Part shown: one piece after another, positions 34,224-45,619 of the stretch
How positions within the stretch are numbered: the stretch's first letter is position 1
Layout: each line of letters starts with the position of its first letter
Source of the DNA: Oryzias latipes
Taxonomy: Eukaryota; Chordata; Actinopteri; Beloniformes; Adrianichthyidae
Assembly: GCF_002234675.1 (NCBI RefSeq)
Contig: NC_019876.2
Location: 29,215,196-29,279,195, forward strand
Direction: 5' to 3'
DNA length: 64,000 nucleotides
The notes under the pieces: model-generated
Seen by the model: the letters and a program-made list of their open reading frames with translations, nothing else
What the model was told of the DNA's origin: nothing
Database searches by the model: none
Position numbers and translations under genes: made by a program

Positions 34224-35188
34224 ATGGCGCAGAAAAGAGCAGATCTGGATGAAGAAAGCTTCTGCTGTTCCATCTGTCTGGATCTGCTGAAGGATCCGGT
34301 GACTATTCCCTGTGGACACAGCTACTGCATGAAGTGTCTTCAAGGATTGTGGGATGCAGAGGAGAAAGTCCCCAGCTGTCCTCAGTGCAGGAAGACCTTC
34401 ACACCGAGGCCTGTTCTGGGGAAAAATGTCATGTTAGCAGCTTTAGTGGAGCAGCGGAAGAAGACCGGACTCCAAGCTGCTCCTGCTGGTCTCTGCTATG
34501 CTGGACCTGAAGATGTGGTCTGTGAGAAGCAGAGAGAGCTGGAGGAGAGTCAGCAACAAATCCAACAGAGAATCCAGGACAGAGAGAAAGAGGTGAAGCT
34601 GCTTCAACGGGAGCTGGAGGCCATCAATCACTCTGCTGATCAAAGCGTGGAGGACAGTGAGAAGATCTTCACTCAGATGATCCGTCTCCTCCAGAAAAGA
34701 AGCCGTGATGTGGAGCAGCAGATCAGATCCCAGCAGCAAACTGAAGTGAGGCGAGTCAAAGGTCTTCAGGAGGAGCTGGAGCAGGACATGGCTGAGCTGA
34801 AGAGGAGAGACGCTGAGCTGAAGCAGCTCTGGCTCACAGAGGATCACAGCCACTTTCTGCTCAACTACCCCTCACTGCCCCCACTCAGTGAGTCCACCCC
34901 CTCAGCCAGCATCCATGTCCGTCCTCTGACATACTTTGAGGATGTGACAGCAGCTGTGTCAGAGCTCAGAGACAAACTGCAGGACATTCTGAGAGAGGAA
35001 TGGACAAACATCTCACTGACAGTCTCTCATGTGGACGTTTTACTGTCAGAACCAGAACCAGAACCAAAGAGCAGAGCTGACTTCCTCAGATATTCACGTC
35101 AAATCACACTGGATCCAAACACAGCACACAGAAAACTGTTACTGTCAGAGAAAAAAAAATTGCGCAAAAAAAAAAAAAAGTTAACAAT
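34224..35188 (+). pseudogene. Second TRIM copy: RING fused to coiled coil, B-boxes and SPRY lost
   Basis: Very close paralogue of the gene at 16351 (few differences per hundred bases). The RING finger is intact ([20 protein letters not shown]). The sequence then passes from PEDVVC directly to EKQRELEE: exactly 276 nt (equivalent to 16651-16926, residues 101-192, both B-boxes) are missing and the frame is kept. The coiled coil and the first PRY residues ([16 protein letters not shown]) remain. The SPRY is replaced by a Lys-rich tail encoded by A-runs. An L1 is inserted just behind (target duplication at 35190). The frame stays open through the L1 start to 35228. A RING-coiled-coil product of about 320 aa is possible, so pseudogene status is likely but not proven. 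Confidence 0.75.
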
Positions 35189-35349
35189 GGCAGATATTAG
35201 TGTGGGCGCTATGAAGTGGTCAGCATAGAAGACAAGCTCTGCTAAAAACAAATTAAATTGATTTTTTCAGACACTTTATGCCAGGAAAAACACCAGAACT
35301 CTACTTGTCGTCATCTTAATCTCAACGAACATTATATATTGACAAGTTA

Positions 35350-36202
35350 AAAATCGAAAAGTGGCCAATAATCTTCGAAAATTCAAATGCTGCGGAGCGG
35401 CGCCAACTACAGGACACAAAACATCGACCGGTGAGGGTTCACCTCCCAAAGCTACCACATCACAACCTGGAGACCCAATGGACCCGTCGGTTCTGAAGGC
35501 AGAAATTCTGTCCTCCCAGAAAGCGGACTTTACGGCAATGTTCAGGCAGGAGCTAAAGGCCGCGCTCACAGAGGACCTTGAAGCCATCAAAACGGAGCTG
35601 TCTGAAGACCGAGCTGGCCAGCAGCACCGCAGCAGTCCGCTCTGAGGTGGAAACGATGAAAGCAACAATGACACACATGAAACACGCGCTTTCATCCCAG
35701 TCAGATGATGTAGTATCCCTTCAAAACAAGGTTGAAAAACTCAAAACAGAAGTGAACGACCTGCGAGGGAAAGGTCTGGACATGGAGGGGCAAATGAGGC
35801 GCTCCAACATCTGCATACTGAATGTCCCGGATACCGCAGGCTCCAGCTCCCCGACAGCAGAGTCCACACTCCTTGAAGAAGTCCTAAATATGGACAAGGA
35901 TATCCTGATAGACCACTCTCACCGAGGATTAAAAACAAGAAGCCAAAACGACAAACCCTGAGTTATCGTTTCAAAAGTGCCCTACTATCAGGACTGTGTT
36001 GACATTCTCCGCCGCGCCAGAGAGTCCGGACTGCTCCGCTGGAAAGGAAAAGACATCCTCATCTTCCCCAATTACCCTCCAAACGTGGTGCAAGCCCGGT
36101 CAGACTTTGGCGAGGTGAGGCGGCTCCTCCGCGGGCTAGAGGGCATCAAATACGGACTTCTGTATCCAGCGCGACTCCGGTTAACGCACAACGGGATTGA
36201 AC
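35350..36202 (+). pseudogene. L1 ORF1, first part
   Basis: A coiled coil (QSDDVVSLQNKVEKLKTEVN) is followed by the RRM-like signature MRRSNICILNVPDTAG. Then comes PYYQDCVDILRRARESGLLR, and FPNYPPNVVQARSDFGEVRR from the C-terminal domain. A frameshift near 35600 and an in-frame TGA at 35959-35961 disable it. The RTE element then splits it after RLRLTHNGIE; it resumes at 38103 as QWFQNSEEAMAYVKTKI and stops at 38188. Confidence 0.8.
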
Positions 36203-36226
36203 TCCTTTCTCTTTCGGCTTTTCCCA

Positions 36227-36670
36227 TCAGGGGTCGCCACAGCGAATCATCGTTTTCCACTTCACTCTATCATGGACATCTTCTACCCTAACATTAGCCA
36301 ACTTCATGTCCTCTGTTAAGACATCCATATATCTCCTCTTTGGCCGTCCTCTTGCCCTCCTGTCAGGCAGTTCCATCTCCAACATCCTTCTACCAATAAA
36401 TCCACTGTCCCTCCTCTGAACATGTCCAAACCATCTCAGTCTGGCTTCTCTGACTTTGTCGCTAACACAGGCAACATGAGCCATCCCTCTGATGTACTCG
36501 TTCCTTATCCTGTCTAACCTGGTCACTCCTAAGGAGAACCTCAACATCTTCATCTCTGCTACCTCCATCTCAGCCTCTTGTCTCTGTCTCACTGCTACCG
36601 TCTCTAACCCATAGAGCAGAGCTGGTCTCACCACTGTCTTGTACACCTTTCCTTTGAGTCTTGCTGACAC
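36227..36670 (-). pseudogene. RTE-type LINE C-terminal region
   Basis: The 147-codon frame has LKGKVYKTVVRPALLYGLET, REARLRWFGHVQRRD and ARGRPKRRYMDVLTEDMKL, the conserved C-terminus after the RT thumb in fish RTE-type LINEs. It lies immediately downstream of the endonuclease frame owing to the internal deletion. Confidence 0.85.
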
Positions 36671-36676
36671 TCTTCT

Positions 36677-37993
36677 TCACACAACACTCCTGACACTTTC
36701 CTCCAACTTTCTTTCCCTGTCATTTTCCTCGTTCATCAGCTCCTCAAAATACTCCTTCCATCTTTTCTGTACACTCTCCTGGGTTGTTAGCACCTTTCCA
36801 TCTCTGTCCTTAATCACCCTTACCTGTTGCACGTCCTTCCCATCTCTGTCTCTCTGTCTGGCTAGCCTGTACAAGTCCTTCTCTCCTTCCTTTGTGTCTA
36901 GCCTGTCATATAGCTCATCGTAAGCTTTCTGTTTGGCCTTTGCCACCTCTCTCTTCACTCTACGCTGCGCTTCCTTGTACTCCTGTCTACCTTCCTCAGT
37001 CCTTTCTACATCCCACTTCCTTTTAGCCAACCTCTTCCCCAGGACCCATTCCTGTACTTCCTCATTCCACCACCAAGTGTCTTTACCGTTTTTCCTCTTT
37101 CCAGATGACACACCTAGCACTTTCCTACCTGTTTCCCTGATAATCTCTGCTGTAGTTTCCCAGTCATCTGGAAGTTCATCCTGACCACCCAGGACCTGCC
37201 TCAACTTCTGCCTAAATTCCTCACAAGTTTCTTCATTCTGTAGCTTCCACCACTTGGTCTTCTTTTCTGTTTTCCCTCTCTTCTTCTTCCTGACCTCCAG
37301 AGTCATCTTACACACCACCATGCGGTGCTGTCTGGTTACACTCTCTCCTACCACCACTTTGCAGTCATTAACCTCTCTCAAATGACCTCGTCTACATAGG
37401 ATGTAGTCCACCTGAGTACTCCTACCTCCACTTCTGTACGTCACTCTGTGTTCCTCTCTCTTCTGGAAGTAAGTGTTGACTACAGCCATTTCCATCCTCT
37501 TTGCAAAGTCCACCACCATCTGTCCCTCCAGATTCCTTTCCTTCACACCAAACCTGCCCATCACCTCCTCATCACCTCTGTTGCCCTCACCAACATGCCC
37601 ATTAAAGTCTGCTCCAATAACAACTCTCTCTCCTCTGGGAAAACTCTCTATGACCTCATCCAACTCACTCCAGAATCTCTCCTTCACTTCTAACTCACAG
37701 CCAACCTGTGGCGCATACCCACTGACTACATTCACCATCACCCCTTCAATTTCTAACTTTAGGCTCATCATCCTGTCTGAGACTCTTTTCACCTCTAGAA
37801 CACTGTTTACAAACTCCCCCTTCAGAATCACTCCTACCCCGTTTATCTTCCTATCAACACCATGATAGAACAGTTTGTATCCTCCTCCAATACTACGTGC
37901 CTTGCTGCCCTTCCACCTTGTCTCCTGCACACACAGTACATCTACCTTCCTTCTCTCCATCATGTCTGCCAGCTCACTGCCTTTCCCTGTCAT
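36677..37993 (-). pseudogene. RTE-type LINE endonuclease region
   Basis: An open frame of 438 codons with endonuclease boxes VLCVQETRWKG, VIGADFNGHVGEG, STQVDYILCR and TRQHRMVVCKM. The linker to the RT follows (WWKLQNEETCEEFRQKLRQV and KYLEE-type helices). It ends before any RT motif. The domain would nick target DNA in an autonomous element. With the RT core gone the copy is dead despite the long frame. Confidence 0.85.
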
Positions 37994-38699
37994 GGGCCAA
38001 CGTTAAGAGTCCCTATTCTCAAACCTATGTTCCTGCCTTTTCCCTTCTCTCTCTGGCCACGGACCCTTCTGCCTCCCCTCTTTCTTCGACCAACAGTAGT
38101 CAACGGGATTGAACAGTGGTTCCAAAACTCAGAGGAAGCCATGGCTTATGTGAAAACCAAGATCCTACCTGGAACATCAAATGACTGAGGATATAAGTTA
38201 TATGTTCTGATTCATACCTTACTGTTTTTCGAAATGGTATGAGGTGCCTGATAAATAATAATTTAATGACATAGCAGATCTCTGTCAGTAGGAGTTACAT
38301 TACCTTTTTTAAGCATTTAGATGTGCATTTACTTTTTTGGGGGTTTGTGTTGTCACTGCGTTCTGATCAGTAAAGGTTTGGGTTTTACTGCACCACGTTT
38401 TTATTGTATTTTTTGATGTTTTGGTTTTCAATCTCAATTTGTATTTATTTTTTACCTTTCTTTTTGATGGTCATCCTAATTTCCAAATGAGCATTTATAT
38501 AAGTGACAAATAGCTCAAATTCCAATCACATATGACCACAACTAAAGTAGATTTCCTAAACAAACCAGCTGGGTGTGACGGAAATTTTATAAGTTGGAAT
38601 GTCAAATCTTTGAATACCCCAGTCAACCGTAAAAAAGTAATGAACCATTTAAACAAATTAAAAGCAGGAATTGTTTTTCTTCAAGAGAGTCATCTCTGA

Positions 38700-39112
38700 A
38701 ATTCTGCCCCAAGAGGGTTGCCCCGCCCCGTCCCAGAGCCAGGGAAGGGTTGATCCCAGCCCCAGGTGCAGATGGGCAGCCCATCCAGCGCCGCCGGACC
38801 TACCCCCGAGCAGGACCCCCCGCCAACCCCCCCCAGCACGGGCAAAGAGACCACCCCACCAAGCCAAGCCGGACCACCCACCCCCCCACCACCACCACCA
38901 CCACACACCCCCCACCGCCGAGCCCAGAAGACCACGCAGCGCCCCAGCCCGCCCCCCCCAGGCACCGGACCCAACCCCCGACAAACGGGGTCCCCACCAG
39001 CCCCCACCAGGCAGCGGAGGCCCCGACCCCCACCCCGCACCACGGCAGAAAGGCAGGGAGCAGCCAACGACCAGGCCCCCCACCCTCTAAGTCATGGAGT
39101 CAACCATGGGAG
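38700..39112 (+). repeat. C-rich (G-rich on minus) insert in L1 ORF2
   Basis: About 400 bp extremely rich in C on the plus strand, with runs such as CCACCCCCCCACCACCACCA. It separates the first endonuclease codons (LKAGIVFLQESHL, 38660-38698) from later L1 sequence. Long open frames on both strands are compositional artefacts (Pro-rich or Gly-rich) and I do not call a protein. The G-rich strand has strong quadruplex potential. Its origin is unknown. Confidence 0.7.
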
Positions 39113-39389
39113 ACCAGAGAGCCCGAATTATTTCAAAGTTACTTGAACTTTGGGCTGACATTTTTTCCAATTAATTAAAATGTTTTTTTAGCAATACAAA
39201 GAGTTATGAAAATGATATTTAATAATTCTCCTTCTACCTCGATGGCAGTTACAATGCTTTCTTAACACAAATGGCGTTGTTGACACATGGTGATTCTTAA
39301 CCCTAGAATCTCACAGTGATAGAACTTTAATTGATGTATGTTTTAGAAAAATACATGTCCCTTTAATAGAAGATAAAATATCTTCAGAG

Positions 39390-41520
39390 CTGGACAAACC
39401 CTTCTCTACCCAGGAGCTCATAAATGCAATTACATCTATGCAAAATGGGAAGAGCCCTGGACCTGATGGATTTTCAGTTGAATTTTTTAAAAAGTTTGCA
39501 GACCAGCTTTCCCCAATCTTACTTATAGTTTTTGAGGAGTCAATTACTACAGGCTGCCTCCCCCTGACTATGCGACAAGCAGTCATCTCTCTTATCCCCA
39601 AACAGAATAAAAACCCTCTCGAATGTGGACAGCAAAATTTTTCAAAAATACTAGCAAGCCGCCTAGAACAGGCTTTGCCTTCGATAATAGCGGATGACCA
39701 AACTGGTTTCATTAAAGGCCACCAATCATTTTATAACGTTAGGCGTCTATTTAATATTCTTTATGGTCCCACTTCACCCGATATTCCAGAAATATTGTTG
39801 TCTTTAGACGCTGAGAAAGCATTTGATTGAGTGGAGTGGGACTATATGTTCTACACTTTAAAGCAATTTGGTTTTGGCGAAAAATTTATCTGTTGCATTA
39901 AAGTTTTATACACATTGCCTCTGGCAGCTGTCCGTACCAAAAATAACCTCTCTCCTTACTTTCCCCTTCAGCGCGGCACTCGACAAGGTTGTCCTTTATC
40001 ACCTCTTTTATTTGCTATAGTGATTGAGCCACAGGCTATAGCAATACGTCATGAAATTAACATAATAGGAATACAAAGATATGGTACTGGGAATAAAGTA
40101 TCCCTGTATGCAGACGATATGTTTTTATTCCTGTCCAACCCTATAACAAGCTTACCAGTCACTTTAAATCTTCTACAAGAATTTGGTCAAATATGAGGAT
40201 ACAAAGTTAATCTTCACAAATGTGAAATTATGCCAGTAAATACAGAAGCTAAGAAAATTAATTTGGACCTATTTCCATTTAAAGTTAGTCCACAAAATTT
40301 AAATACTTTGGTATTTGGATTACAAACTCATTTAAAGATATTTTTAAGGCTAACTATATCCCACTATTAACTCAGCTCAAAATAGATCTGGAATGTTGGT
40401 GTCTATTACCTTTTTCACTGGGGTGTGTGTGTGTGTGTGTGGGGGGGGGGGGGATTAACACATTCAAAATGAACGTGCTCCCAAAATTTTTATATATGTT
40501 TCAGTGCATCCCTTTGCATTTATCTAAATATTTTTTTACAAATGTGGATAAATTAATATCAGGTTTTTTGTGGATCAAAGGAAAACCTAGAATAAGAAAA
40601 AAAATCTTACAGCAACACCGCCAACAAGGTGGATTATCCCTTCCTTATTTCGAATATTACTACTGGGCTGCCAACATTAGATCCATGTTATATTGGAAAG
40701 ATTTACAATTTAACAAATCCACAAACCCAAAATGGTTATATATGGAGGGGGCTTCTTGTCCTCATGCCTCTCTACAATCATTACTTTGTTCAGAACTACC
40801 TTTTTCTGAACCTATATCGAATTACACCTCTAATCCCATAGTTAAACAATCTCTGAAAAATTTGGAGACAATTTAGGCAAGTGTTTTCCCTCAAAAGCCA
40901 ATCAAATGTACACCCACAAATAAAAATCATAGGTTTATACCTTCGACTACAGATAAAGCTTTTTGGTAATGGAGCAGAAGAAGCATTGTTTCATTTGAGG
41001 ATCTATTCATTGATGGTATGTTTGCATCCTTTGAGCAACTTGTAATTAAATACAATATCCCCCGCTCACATTTCTTTAGATACCTTCAACTTTGAAGCTT
41101 TATTTCAACCTCATTCCCTCATTTCCCATCCTGCCCACCTGACTCACTTCTAGAATCCATCTTGAAACTTAAAATAAGTGTCTGAGGTGCAATGGGGAAC
41201 ATTTACTACTTGCTAAACACATACAATGCAAATCAAAAGACACCTCTAATATTTCTAAAAACCCAATGGGAAGAGGATTTAGGCTTAAATATCACTGAGA
41301 AGATGTGGGAGAAAGCTCTTGACAGAATATACTCTTCCTCAATTTGCTCACATCACAGGATTGCTCAATTTAAAATTGTACATAGACATAGACCTTGGTC
41401 TAAAGCAAAACTTACAAAATTCATTCCAGATATTAATCCAATTTGTGATCGATGTAAACAATCAACGGCCACCATCTCACATGTGTTTTTGTCCTGTGCA
41501 AAATGAAGTTGCTTTTGACA
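39390..41520 (+). pseudogene. L1 ORF2 reverse transcriptase remnant
   Basis: RT motifs include MQNGKSPGPDGFSVEFFKKF, ADDQTGFIKGHQSFYNVRRL, LLSLDAEKAFD (A; followed by a stop at 39828-39830), RGTRQGCPLSPLLFAIVIEP (B) and SLYADDMFLFLS (C). Later pieces read KPRIRKKILQQHRQQGGLSL and, near 41440, CDRCKQSTATISHVFLSC, the C-terminal knuckle. Several stops and a GT/G-run expansion at 40424-40453 break it. Confidence 0.85.
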
Positions 41521-42084
41521 GTCAATATTTAAAGTATTTTCAGATGTTTTACAAAGGCCTATAAAGCCTTCTGTAATTTCTGCAATATTTGGTGTAATCC
41601 CACAGAATCTTAATCTCAGCCACAAAATACCAAAACATCATTATCTATGGGACTTCAATTGCTAGGAGACTTATTCTTCTCAAATGGAAGGATCATTTTC
41701 CTCGAACATTAAAGATGTGGATAAGTGATCTCTTACATTATTTGGTTTTGGAGAAAATTCACTTCTCTGCTAGAGGTTGTGCACAAGATTTTTATTCCAC
41801 TTTGAATCCCTTCTTAAATTATATGAAGAACTTAGACGTCACTGCTGTTAGAATATTTGATGATTGACTCTGTATTTTGGAAATGTGCAATTGAGAGGTT
41901 TATTTCTTTTGAAAATGTATATTTTACAAAGTTTGAAACTGTGGTGCAGTAAGGGGAGGGAGGGGAGGGTGTGTGGGGATATGTAATCAGTTTTGTATAC
42001 TTTGTCAAACTTAAATCCTTCTACCCTCTGTTTAAAGTTGAAATGCCAAAAAAAAGACTTGGTGTAAAAAAAAAAGCAGATATT

Positions 42085-42760
42085 TAATATTTTCATTTGC
42101 AACTTAGAAATGCTGTGTGCATCGTGGTGGCATAAACATCACTCCACAGTGCAGTGGTTATCTCAATCCCTCGTCCCACAGTGAATCACTGAGACTGGAA
42201 AAGGTGAACTGGAACGGAGCGCATCTCTCCCAGTTCCTGCCAGTGATGTCCTGCTCTGATCAGGTCGTTGGTGAGGAACCCGTTGCTGCTGAGGACGGGT
42301 TTGGTGGCCGTTGTTGGAGGATTTCCAGGTTCTTCACGGGTCCCTCTCATCTGCTCCACCGATCACACGGGTCAGCCGTTGAACTGCAGCGTCTCCTCTC
42401 CCCCCTCCCTTGATGCCACATTCACACAGAAGGATCAGGAGAAACAAGAATACACCTGGATCTGGTCATTTGTCAAAAGGCGCTCCAACAGCCACCCAGC
42501 TAACTTTGTCCAGTATTTTCATGAGAAAAAACAAAACGCTGAACTGACCCTAAAACCGTCTAAACTATGCCTACTCACCCCAAAGCCATTTTACCCCCCA
42601 GTTTAGAACCAGAACCGCCCAATCTGCCAACATTGCTAGCAGCCGATTACGTGGCTGTGCAGATGCTCCTGTGACTTGGAGGCCTGGTGGGACTGGTGAA
42701 CATTTACCCCCCCCTAGATACCAGCAACAGTGACTGACTGGTCCTCAAGTGGAAGTTCAC
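42085..42760. other. No recognisable gene
   Basis: Sequence to the right of the second L1. Open frames of about 100 codons show no known motif. Before the L1 arrived this stretch directly followed TRIM copy 2. Confidence 0.45.
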
Positions 42761-42764
42761 TTGT

Positions 42765-42890
42765 TTGTCATTCATTCATCTTCTTCCTTTGTCCCTTTCG
42801 GGGTCACGGGGCTGCTGGAGCCTATCCCAACCCCTTGAGGGTGAAGGCAGGGGACACCCTGGACAGGTCTCCAGTCTGTCACAGGATGTT
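42765..42890 (-). repeat. Teleost SINE 3' segment
   Basis: On the minus strand it reads ACTGGAGACCTGTCCAGGGT, then GGGATAGGCTCCAGCAGCCC and a GAATGAATG tail, matching the segment at 33845-33960. Confidence 0.7.
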
Positions 42891-43074
42891 TGTTTTTTGC
42901 TTTTGTTGTCACTGTGTGTGTATGTGTGTGAGTGGGGTGTTTCTGTTTTTATTTTGTTCTTGTTGAGTGATCGGGGGGGGGGGTCTCGTATTCCAGAAAG
43001 GAGGTTTAAACTACCCTGACTTTAACCCTGAACTCTGGATGAAGTACGTCTACTTAATAGTTACACCTACTTAA

Positions 43075-43293
43075 CCCTTGTTCTATTCTAGACACTTTAA
43101 CATTGGGAGTTGGGTCATCTAGACCCACTAGACAGTGCTCTGAACCTTTTTTCTTCAATGATTTGTGATCTTCACTGGTGTCCATGGATTACATGAAATC
43201 TTTCCACCTTTATCCACCTTTGTCATGGTAGGGAGAACACGTCAATGGAAGGGGGGGGGGGGGTCATCTGGACCCCATAGGATATCACAAGGG
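43075..43293 (-). mobile_element. piggyBac-like MITE, copy B
   Basis: Reverse-oriented copy of the family at 13873, bounded by TTAA on both sides (43071-43074, 43294-43297), starting CCCTTGTTCTATTCTAG and ending GATATCACAAGGG. Intact ends and target make this the clearest copy for defining the family. Confidence 0.85.
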
Positions 43294-43297
43294 TTAA

Positions 43298-44158
43298 AAT
43301 GACTAAACTAAAAAAATGATTTATCTGAACTAAATCAAATAATGAAGTTAGATCAAAGTAATAAGTTTCTCTTTCCAACATCCATATGTGGTCTTATCAC
43401 CCTCTCATGTTGGAGAAAGTATTATCTGAGCTTCTTCATTCAGTAAATCATCTTCAAATGGACACACCATGCTGCTTCACCTCTCTGTAAACAAACTAAC
43501 CTTCAACTAAACCTGCTCCAGACCAGGTTATGTTCAGAGCATGAGTTGCTATGGCAACTAGACATACCCTGAAACATACTTCCATTTCTGGAACTGAAAG
43601 CTGAGGTTATCAACTTCCTTAGCTTCAAACTTACCGTGGTAACTAGCAGAACCTGCTTCCTGGAATACCCCCCAGGTCCGTGTTTGTGTTGACATGTTGT
43701 GTCTGTCTCTCATTCCAACATTTTCTGTGTTCTGCTCAGATCAAACTCTGAAAATGGACAGTTGATCTAGTTTGCTGTTTGATTCCCCGACAGCTTCTTC
43801 TTTGTCTTCCTGCTGCTGCAGCCTCCCTGATTTAGACACGGTCACTATTTTATCAACCTGTTTGCTTTTCAGCTAAAGATGTTGATCATTGTTTTATTAT
43901 ATTGTGTGTTCTCTTTAAGGTTTAAACTGGACAGAAGGAGGGAGAAAGAGTAAGGGGGGTAAAATAATGACATTTTTCCTTTTTTGTACAGAAAATAACT
44001 CCATTCTGTTATTTGATGATTTTCTTTTTCTTCTGCAACATCTAAGAATTTAAAGAGGATGTGAGTTTTTCCTCAGAACTGATGGACGGTCAGGTTCACA
44101 CTTAGAAAGTGAAGAATTTGAAATCAAAACTAGTGGAGGTTTCCAAAAAGCTGTTCCA
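43298..44158. other. Intergenic, upstream of the prodomain-like gene
   Basis: No gene or repeat recognised. A GC box GGGGCGGGG at about 44236-44244 lies 150 bases before the start codon of the next gene and could be part of its promoter. Confidence 0.4.
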
Positions 44159-44387
44159 GTGCAGCAAATGAGTTCCTGTTCAGAGCTGCACAGCAGTGTT
44201 TGTGACAGAGGGAACATTCCTCTGCTTCAGAAGGGGCGGGGTCACGGATTCCTGACAGCCCCCCCATGGGGTCCATCTCTCAGTGACCAGAAGGCTCCAG
44301 GAGACGCCAACAGGCTGAAGTGGAGCTCAAGCAAAGACCAGACTCAGGCTCCTGGAAGCAGGGCGGAGAAATCCTTTTCAATGCAAA

Positions 44388-45369
44388 ATGAGCCCAGGAG
44401 GATTCTGGGAATCTTTGGGACTGAGGGCTCTCCTTCTCCTGGCCTGCTCCGTGAGCGGCTTGGTGCTGATGGAACAACACAGAGACGCAGAGGAGGACCA
44501 AGAGGTGAACAAGGCCATTCTGGAAATGCTGCACATCAATCAGGTTTCAGCCAGCAGGCCAGCTAAAGTTCATCCATACATGAGGAGGATCCATCAGCGT
44601 CTGAACTCACTGGAAGCTCCAGACTTTGAAAGGCCAGAAGGGATCCTGATGCAGAGTTTTCACAGTTCTGATGGTAAACATTTCCACTTTGACCTTTCCA
44701 AACGTGTTCCTCTCAGTTTTAGTCTCTGTCTTTGTAACTACACTCCTTTATTTTAGTGGATAAACGACACAAGCATTGCAGTTTGAGATCCTTAACCCCA
44801 TTGAACCAAAGACAGCAGGTTTCTTTTAGCTAAAGCTTGTTAGGAGTCATGGAGCTTTTTGTCTTTGCTGTCAGTTGATTTAGGACCAAAAAGAAGTCTC
44901 CATCAAGAGACTGAAAACACTGATTGTAGAGGTTCTGGTTTGGGGTTCCACAGGTTCAGGTCAAGCTCCTCAGGGATGGATCTGGTTTAACGTCAGCAGC
45001 CTGGACCCCCTCATGCTGGGAGCAGAACTGGTTCTCTTCAGGAAAACCCTCCATCCTGCTCCTCTCAGCTTGACGGTCGCCCTCCACAGCACCATTGGTC
45101 CACAGGAACATGTGAAGGAAGGCCCTGCCTTGGAGGAAAGACAGCTGGTCCTGAACCAGAGACCCTCCTCTGGGTATGATGTGTTTGACGTGTCCGCTGT
45201 CCTGGCTGGGAAGCCCCTGGAGCTGGTGGGTTTCCAGCTCCGCTACACTGATGAGAGTGGGAGTCTGGTCCTCCACGAGGCTCTGACACGGCGTCTGTAC
45301 CATCTGGATGGAAGCTCCCTTAGAGAACCCTTACTGGTCTGCTACCAGACTCTCCCTTTCCACTTTTGA
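44388..45369 (+). CDS. TGF-beta-superfamily prodomain-like secreted protein lacking the ligand domain
   Basis: Two exons are inferred: 44388-44673 (donor ATG/gtaaac) and 44954-45369 (acceptor ttccacag), spliced in phase to 233 aa. Residues 1-24 look like a signal peptide (LRALLLLACSVSG). The body resembles a TGF-beta/BMP propeptide: VHPYMRRIHQRLNS, then EGILMQSFHS, WIWFNVSSLDPLMLGAELVL, YDVFDVSAVLAGKPLELVGF, and REPLLVCYQTLPFHF at the C-terminus. In BMPs the RPLLV-like stretch is followed by a furin site and the cystine-knot ligand, but here a stop follows at once and AATAAA lies at 45507. Prodomains fold with and silence ligands, so a decoy or chaperone role is possible; that is speculation. 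It could instead be a decayed ligand gene. Family assignment is by pattern only. Confidence 0.6.
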
Positions 45370-45506
45370 CTGACATTGAAGCTCTTTTCTTCTCCAATCA
45401 TGTTTCTGCTTTTTAAAGGATTTCACTTAAAGGTTAGATGTTGTGTAGTGATTCACAGCTACAGCTTTTTTTATGAGTGAAAATGTCTTTTATGATTTAT
45501 GACTTT

Positions 45507-45512
45507 AATAAA
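45507..45512 (+). terminator. Polyadenylation signal AATAAA
   Basis: This canonical signal lies 138 bases after the stop of the prodomain-like gene. It supports the view that transcription ends before any ligand-encoding exon. Confidence 0.6.
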
Positions 45513-45619
45513 AGTAGAAAAGCTCATTCATTTCCGTATCTTTAAAATATTTTTTTTTCTATACTTAAGAGTAAAAAACAGCATTACCTGAGTATGTATA
45601 GATAATGTACTTAGACTCA

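Larger units (their letters stand above)
36203..38100 (-). mobile_element. RTE-type LINE, internally deleted, nested in L1 ORF1
   Basis: Minus-strand element with a perfect 14-bp target duplication caacgggattgaac (36189-36202, 38101-38114). The 3' end reads GCGACCCCTGATGGGAAAAG, typical of fish RTE elements. An endonuclease frame (36677-37993) and a C-terminal frame (36227-36670) abut, and the catalytic RT core that should lie between them is missing. Confidence 0.88.
35199..42075 (+). mobile_element. Second L1-type LINE, decayed, with nested insertions
   Basis: Flanked by a 9-bp duplication gcagatatt (35190-35198, 42076-42084) and ending in poly-A (42066-42075). It contains ORF1 (about 35350-36202 continuing at 38103-38188) and a heavily degraded ORF2 (from about 38590 to 41870). 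An RTE-type LINE is inserted in ORF1 and a C-rich segment replaces most of the endonuclease. It is a different L1 lineage from 2951-8273, judged by divergence. Confidence 0.85.

Noticed and set aside
36639-38112. Ser/Leu-rich plus-strand frames
   Set aside because: They are antisense to the RTE-type LINE endonuclease frame.
38671-39178. Overlapping Pro-rich, Gly-rich and Thr/Pro-rich open frames on both strands
   Set aside because: They exist because the block is nearly free of A and T, so stops are rare. No domain or plausible start context was seen.
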